Of a DNA stretch of 64,000 nucleotides, positions 58,401 to 64,000 are shown in pieces. Origin of the DNA: Syngnathus acus (lineage: Eukaryota > Chordata > Actinopteri > Syngnathiformes > Syngnathidae); the NCBI RefSeq assembly GCF_901709675.1, contig NC_051095.1, positions 9,761,956 to 9,825,955 on the forward strand. The letters are read 5' to 3'. Under the pieces are notes generated by a model. It was not told the origin of the DNA, did no database searches, and saw only the letters and a list, made by a program, of their open reading frames with translations. The position numbers were made by a program, and so were the translations under genes. Position 1 is the stretch's first letter. Each line of letters opens with the position of its first letter.

Positions 58401-61400
58401 GTAACACACATATACATTTTAATATAAAGACGAAACAGAACCTACAAATAAAAAAGTGGAGCTAACAGATCAAATGCAAATACAAATAAACACGCTAACG
58501 ACAAAACTCGAATGATAAAAGAATATAATGAAATAAAAACAAACAATTAAGAAGATTGAAAGTAATCATACATGGGAAAAATCCACCTTGTAAAAAATGC
58601 AAATAAAACTATTTAAGAAATTAAAAATAAAATGACTAAAAACACACATCTAAACAATTACAATGATGGGAGTAAAATAAAAATATTCTAAATGCGAATG
58701 GAAAAAAGTGCTAATAAAACTAGATAAAATACAAAAAGAATACAACATAAAAATAGAAATGATAAAAATAAATTTGAGATTATCCTGATTCGAATGGTTC
58801 CCTAGCAATGTTGACATTTTGGTTTTATCTGCGTGATAAAAATAAATGAGCTGTCCCCGTTCCTGTGCAAGTTGATGAACAAAATAAACATGCGTTCCAT
58901 TTTAATTAATCATCCAAATGCTTGGAACCAGAATCAGAGAAACGTAATTGCCAATTTACAAAATATATTGCTGTTGATGTTGTTTCCACCTCAGTGAAAT
59001 TAAATCAAAAGACTATTTCCAACTGCCGTGTGGTTTAAAATGACAATTGGCGCTTCAGCTGACATGACGTAATTCTTACCGCCGGCTGGATGGCGTAGCG
59101 GATGAGAAAGCCCGGCTCGGATGGGAAGTACTCGTCCGAAACGAAGCGTACGCGGACCCGATTGCCTTTGGAGAGGTGGGCCGCGGGGGCCGCTTGCGAC
59201 CCGCACCAGCGGCCCAGGATGCTCCCGTCGCTCGGATCCTCCAGCTCCACAAAGTCGTATCTTCAACAAGACAAAACAATAAAACGTTTGAACCAAAATC
59301 GTTAGCTCGTTAGCAGAATAGATACAAATTGTTGTATTCACTGTATTTCAATTCAGAGAAATGAAAGCTAATTTTTAGAAACACCAAAGTCCCTAAAACT
59401 CAATAGCCGAACAGATGACTAGAAATATGGTCACCGGAAGATGGATGGATGGAAATTTACCTCTTTGGAGGTTAAGGTAGCTAAATGAGAGGTTGGATAG
59501 ATAAATAGACAGACATAGCTAGAAAGCCTCCCTGCAACCATTAAAAACAATCACGTGCGAGCTTTATAACAGGCAACCTTGTAAGCCGAAGGCCACACGT
59601 TTGATCACTGCCTCTTCCACAAGACAGACACATCAATGCGGCCTTGAGCAAGGCATTGACCTCCGACCTTTCCCGCCGCCATAATAAAAAAACAATACAT
59701 AGTATCAGTGACGCTAGTATTGTGATCGAGCAGCAAACACAGCGGAGTGGAAGTCTTCCAACACGTTTGGCTCAAAAACGTCAGACAGATGGCTCATCGA
59801 TAATGCAGTAAGTTGGCATCATTACGTGCTGTTGAACAGCAATGGAGGAAAATAGGCTGATACACTACATTAAGTAGCAACTTGAAGACATTGCGAGGAC
59901 AACGATGACTGGAAAGGATCCACAGAGTATAAAAAAAAAAATCCTTTGAAGAAAAGCGCAAGAAAAATGAATTATTCATGACAACCGCCACAAAACAGAA
60001 GTGACTACAAACAAATTCTGGATTCTAAACCATTCTAATAACGCTCCTCAGTGCATGTCAAAATGCATAGACGAGAGCCCTGTGAGTGGAATGTAAATGC
60101 GTGTGTGTGCAGATGATTGGATGCCCCGTTTTCATGCAGCATTCTGGGATGCAATCAACTGCCTCAGGCCCTCATTTGGACCTGGATAACCCCAGAAAAC
60201 AAGGGTTGCTCTTATTTGCCCCACAGTTTCCAACATGCTGATTGCATCAGGCTATGTTGTCCACCTATGCGCACGTATATTCTTGGGATTTTTTTGTGAT
60301 GACTTTTTTTTGGTCTGTGCAACTGGATGTCTGCATTTCACGAGTATGAGTGTTCCAATTGAGGAAAACAAATAGACATTTATTGCAGCTTTTATTTTAA
60401 ATGGCTTCGACCTTTATTAACTTTAAATATTCAAAATTGTAATTTGAGGAAATTATTACTTAAATGACTCTTTTGAACATTGAAAAAAATAGTTGGAATG
60501 CAAGTTAAATTTAATATGCATTTAGGTAATGAAAAAATGGATGTAGGAAAATGTGAAACATAATCTTAGTAAAACATTTGCGAGATTTGATTAAAAAAAA
60601 TAGCCTGTTTACATTTCAAAATACGTTTTTAACTGCTGAATATACTGATATATCTTTTTAAATTATAGGATTAAAATATGTATTTTCTGTGCTATTTTAT
60701 AAACATTTAAAAACATGAATACAATTTCAAAAACTGCAATAAAAATGTATAAAATGTGCATTAAAAATAAACTATATACTATATATATTTTCTCCATACC
60801 TTTTAATATTTATCACTATATTTTTGTCCGCTCTGAAAGTATTGGCTGGGCGTTATCACATTCTCTTTAATTCTATCAGCACGCTTAAAATGATGTTAGC
60901 GAGAAAAAAAAAAAAAGATGTCAAATCTCATCATCATTACATCTCACACTGTCTCATTAGATTAGCTGGTCGTTTTCATATGTAGGACAACACAAATAGA
61001 CAATTGATTCCATTGAAATTATCTCTGAGCATAGGTTTGCCAATCGCACAGGCGAGAAAAATCAAGTCTGCAGTACTCTTCGTCATCCTTTAGGGGACTC
61101 TCCAGGCATGAGTAGCTCGGCATTAAGTACCCCCAACTCCTCCCGCTTCCTCCTGCTCTTCTTCATTCACTCATCCACCTTGCCCTGATTTGTCTCCTGC
61201 GTGACGTCCAGTCAGTGGTGATGTATCAGCGTAAACGCATACCCGGCCGCCATCGACCGGCTCCTCCTTGAAATGAAATGGCAACGGAGGCAAACACGAG
61301 CCGTAATTGAAAGTGACCCCGCCGACAAAATAGATATAGCGCTAGCGTGTATAAGTTTACGTTATCGTTAGCCGCCGCATGTATCGACGACGTTAAATTT

Positions 61401-61682
61401 GCTACTTCCTGATTTTCAATATTCACGAGGGTCCGAAGCAGCAGGAAACCAATTTCGCAAATGAACGCATCCGGAGGGTGCGGCCTTACTTGCATATTCC
61501 GTCCTCGGGGTCTTCCAAGCCGAACCGCTCATCAAAGAAAAGCTGAATCCTCATGTTGCTCGCCGCCACCAGTCTCCACACCATCACAATGTTCCTGGGA
61601 TAAATGCGAGGGAAATCCGGGCTATGGATCGTCCCTTCTCCAGACACCGCGATCACCTTCTCCTGATGGGACTCCTGCACGC
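52442..61682 (-). CDS. pdgfc: Platelet-derived growth factor C, exons 2-6 (exon 1 off window)
   Basis: Five exons are present in frame: 61682..61490, 59260..59080, 53833..53650, 53493..53273, 52585..52442. The CUB domain spans exons 2-3 (GTIHSPDFPRIYPRN, FFDERFGLEDPEDGICK, YDFVELEDPSDGSILGRWCG, RVRFVSDEYFPSEPGF). A hinge (exon 4: YLEPERWRLDMDDLYKPTW) ends in a basic NKKVR stretch at the position of the activating cleavage site. The PDGF/VEGF cystine-knot domain is in exons 5-6 (LYSCTPRNLSVSLREELKRT, FWPSCLLVRRCGGNCACC, CQC, KSMTDVALEHHEECTCVC). CGGNCACC and the CUB identify PDGF-C and exclude PDGF-A/B. It is a secreted latent ligand of PDGFRA, freed by proteolysis (family knowledge). The first residues read GVQE, so the signal-peptide exon lies upstream, beyond 64000. 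The C-terminus (CKDADNANNSTPVGHD) is about nine residues longer than in human. Confidence 0.95.
55294..55607. mobile_element. MITE with TACCGTATTTTCC... terminal inverted repeats
   Basis: The left end TACCGTATTTTCCGCACTAT and AAGGCGCACC are mirrored at the right end by GGTGCGCCTTATAGT and GGAAAATACGGTA. This is a very common non-autonomous DNA element of fish. Internally, a ~65-bp segment (starting CTTATATATGGACAAAG at 55455 and again at 55520) is directly duplicated. A fragment of another repeat, GTGTCCAAAGTCTGGCCCGC (about 55412-55446), is nested in the left part. Confidence 0.8.
58002..58022. repeat. (AT)n microsatellite
   Basis: About ten perfect AT units in pdgfc intron 3. Confidence 0.9.
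59261..61489 (-). other. pdgfc intron 2 (2.2 kb)
   Basis: AT-rich intron with a degenerate tRNA-derived SINE fragment at about 59570-59690 and a CpG-rich patch next to exon 2 (about 61190-61400). No other exon is seen. Confidence 0.6.
59570..59690 (+). mobile_element. Degenerate tRNA-derived SINE fragment
   Basis: TTGTAAGCCGAAGGCC followed by ACGTTTGATCACTGCC resembles a tRNA T-arm/B-box region, and CCTTGAGCAAGGCATTGACC is a body word of a common teleost SINE. Both ends are eroded. Confidence 0.45.
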
Positions 61683-63097
61683 CTAAAAGAAAAGAAAAAC
61701 AAAACCAAATGAAAGGATGTGTTGCACCTTAAAATGGGAAATTCACAAAAAATGTCATTCAATGCTTTACACTACCAAGAAATTTTATCTGAGCGTAAAC
61801 AGAGGACAGTAAAGTATAGACTTTGGAGTTTCAAGACATCGCGAGAGGATATATATTAACTTAGCATGTGTGTTTATTTTGTCATTAGCCGTGTATCATC
61901 AAATGCCACCTTCATGCGTGCCGTGACCGTGGTTTGCCCGCCGCATCTGGTCTTAGGTGTCACAATCTCAAATGTTACAATTCAAAACTAGCCAATTACA
62001 GTCAACTAACCTGTTAGATATTCTACTAGGAAGAAGGAACTGATATCAGTGTGAAGCTTCGTAGAAGTCTGGAGTTATTCTCTAGAAATATCGCATAATT
62101 TAGATGTTTTACATAAGTTACGTGTGATTTGAGGAAGTTCACATGAAGTCCCCTATTGTCTCAATAGGTATGGTAAAGTCTCAGAATTGAGAAATTCTTA
62201 TGAGGACAGATATGACAAAGCCTTGAACGATTAACAGAATTCTCATGAGCTTTTCACATGAATTTACCAACATCTCACAAGATGTGATAGTCTCGTGTGA
62301 TTTAATGGAATTCTCAGGAATACTCAGATATTTGATTTACTACAGTATAAGTATCATTATTTCTTGAAGAATTGTATTCCAACACCAGATAACATTATAT
62401 CAGTGTTGTGTATAAATCAATCTTTAATGTACTCTTTTGTAGGCTCAATCTTTTTTGTGAGTGAGAAATTAGTGTCAAACTTGTAATCACTTGCATATAA
62501 ACAGCACTAAAGGCGCTCATGTCACGAGCAACTCCTCAATCTGTGCACTCTGTATGGCCACTGCTTGTATTATATTCGTCCAAACAAGCAGATACATCCT
62601 GCTGATGGAAATGGTTGTTTGTCTAAGCTCTTTGCCCCCGTGGTGCATGCTTTTCCAGACACATTCATAACTGAGAAACAAGTGGCCGTGCTTGCTTGCT
62701 TACTTGCTTGCTTTTAAAAATAACAAGAAAACAAAAGCATTGTGCCAAGTGAATCACACACCAAAGAACCTTAATAGAACAACTCAGGTCAGGAACCAGA
62801 AGTGGATGTTGGCGAGGCAAGCAAGGAGTGGAAAAACATCAATTCAAGTGTACCTACGCAGGTCCCACAATGAGGTCTTAACGAGAAATGGGAGAAATAT
62901 TTTAACGTTTGCTCAATCCATATCTGGTGTTCCCATTTTTAGGTCTAGTCTTGCCAAAATAATCCCCGTCCCTATCGTTGAATACGCAGCGCCATGTTGG
63001 AACGGATGACGTGATGTCATTGACAGGGCCCTTTCATCCACCCACCTGCTATTGAGTGAAACGTCAGATCGCTTGCCTGCGGATGGAAATTGTTTTT

Positions 63098-63375
63098 CAT
63101 TCATCTTCCAAACCGCTTCTCTTCACGAGGGTGGCGGAAATGCTGGAGTTTATCCCAGCAGTTCTGGGGGGCTCGCAGTGAACTGAACCCTGAACTGGTC
63201 ACCAGCCGATCGAAGGGCACATATAGACGAACAACCGTTCAAACTCACAATTAGACCTTTGGTCGATTGATTTACCATGCACGTTTTTGGAAAGTAGGAG
63301 GAAACCGTACCCGGAGGAAACCCACGCAGGCACAGGGAGAACATGCAAACTCCACCCAGGAATCCGGAATCAAAT
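63098..63375 (-). mobile_element. tRNA-derived SINE of a widespread teleost family (minus strand)
   Basis: Read on the minus strand it contains GGAGTTTGCATGTTCTCCCT, GCCTGCGTGGGTTTCCTCCG, AGTTCAGGGTTCAGTTCACT and the tail GAGAAGCGGTTTGGAAGATG. These are the standard body and 3' words of a very abundant fish SINE. The tRNA-related head is missing or eroded, so it is 5'-truncated. Confidence 0.8.
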
Positions 63376-63877
63376 CGTCAGAAAAGTCCTCCCAGGTCAA
63401 ATCAATCTTGAATATACTTAGGATATAATGGAATTTTATTTAGTTTGTTACTTGTAGCAACTAGACAAGCTGTAGCATCTTTTAGAGCACAGCTATCATT
63501 CAACCTCTTTCAATACTTAAATAGAAAAAAGTATGTAAACTTGGATAGAAAAAAAAGAAAAACCTCCATTGGATTGCCTTTGATCCTTTCATGTGGGCTT
63601 GGTCACCAGCCATTAACTTACTCTGCGCCAACAAATACAAAAGAAGGACTTTAGCATGAAAAGACTCTTTCATGAAGACACCAAACCAACTTTTGGCGCA
63701 GCTATACCTCCTGCAGGGCAAACACGCATGCTTGGAAGCACTACATAATCCCTCCTTTTCTTGTGCTGAATCAAATTAAAGCGCTATCGCATCTATTGAG
63801 CACACACTTGTTCCGGCACGCCGTACTCAGCCGAGGTCTTATCTCCGTTCTCGTAGCAAGTGACGAAAGGGGCCGGT

Positions 63878-63968
63878 TTAATTAACTATTGCAGGCTCAG
63901 GAGGTTATAAGTTGACGGGTTCGTCTTGGCCTCAGGTAGCCATGTTTTAATTAATCAAATTTAATTAA
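63878..63968. promoter_or_regulatory. Cluster of three TTAATTAA homeodomain-type sites, pdgfc intron 1
   Basis: Perfect TTAATTAA octamers at 63878-63885, 63947-63954 and 63961-63968, within high-complexity sequence unlike the surrounding AT-rich intron. LIM/Antp-type homeodomain factors bind this core (general knowledge). Enhancer function is inference. Confidence 0.35.
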
Positions 63969-64000
63969 TGAAACCTTCCTCCTTTTTTTCCAACACCAGA

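Larger units (their letters stand above)
53834..59079 (-). other. pdgfc intron 3 (5.2 kb)
   Basis: Mostly AT-rich intron. It contains the MITE at 55294-55607, a CpG-rich patch at about 55860-56110, an (AT)n run at 58002-58022, and long A-rich tracts around 55070-55260 and 58360-58760. The open frame at 54113-54412 has a Kozak-like ATG but no recognisable product. Confidence 0.6.
61683..64000 (-). other. Start of pdgfc intron 1 (continues off window)
   Basis: Exon 2 begins in phase 1, so an upstream coding exon must exist beyond the right edge. This stretch holds a minus-strand SINE (63098-63375) and a block with three TTAATTAA octamers near the end. I see no signal-peptide exon here. Confidence 0.6.

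Overview
The window is nuclear DNA from a ray-finned fish, probably a percomorph-type teleost with short introns. The evidence is multi-exon vertebrate genes with GT-AG introns, teleost-style MITEs and tRNA-derived SINEs, and many microsatellites. I cannot name the species. I see no bacterial, phage or CRISPR-like content.

Layout, left to right: a 5' fragment of a GPR137-family membrane protein (minus, 33-566, runs off the left edge); a PLD3/PLD4-family type II membrane phospholipase/exonuclease gene with an unusual ~370-residue cytosolic N-terminal extension (plus, 1729-6799, 12 exons); smim19 (minus, 7512-8037, 3 exons); a ~0.9 kb tandem repeat with a palindromic MITE and a repeated CRE-like site (8471-9352); fam199x (minus, 11418-13792, 7 coding exons), head-to-head with commd5 (plus, 14664-16568, 7 exons) across a CpG-rich promoter; lonrf3 (plus, 19009-25726, 12 exons); a gene-free stretch with a tRNA-Leu-like retro-fragment; ocrl (minus, 32659-43530, 24 coding exons); a repeat-rich gene-free stretch (about 44.0-51.3 kb); and pdgfc exons 2-6 (minus, 52442-61682). 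The pdgfc signal-peptide exon lies beyond the right edge, so 61683-64000 is its intron 1.

The genes are ordinary, independently transcribed vertebrate genes and not an operon. Several touch endolysosomal or ubiquitin biology: the PLD3/4-like protein is endolysosomal by family, OCRL acts on endosomes, COMMD5 belongs to a trafficking and NF-kB regulator family, and LONRF3 is a RING protein. The commd5/fam199x and lonrf3 promoters both carry a perfect TCACGTGA E-box. As I recall, human FAM199X, LONRF3 and OCRL all lie on the X long arm, which fits partial conserved synteny and supports the lonrf3 call.

The most notable observations are the N-terminal extension of the PLD gene, with an SxIP-like motif; three independent GC-AG introns in pld, fam199x and commd5, each forced by reading frame and homology; small tandem duplications that copy splice sites or codons in lonrf3 and fam199x; and three tandem CRE-bearing repeat units upstream of smim19. 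Exon boundaries were derived by hand from splice consensus, phase bookkeeping and remembered human homologues, so individual edges could be off by a few bases.
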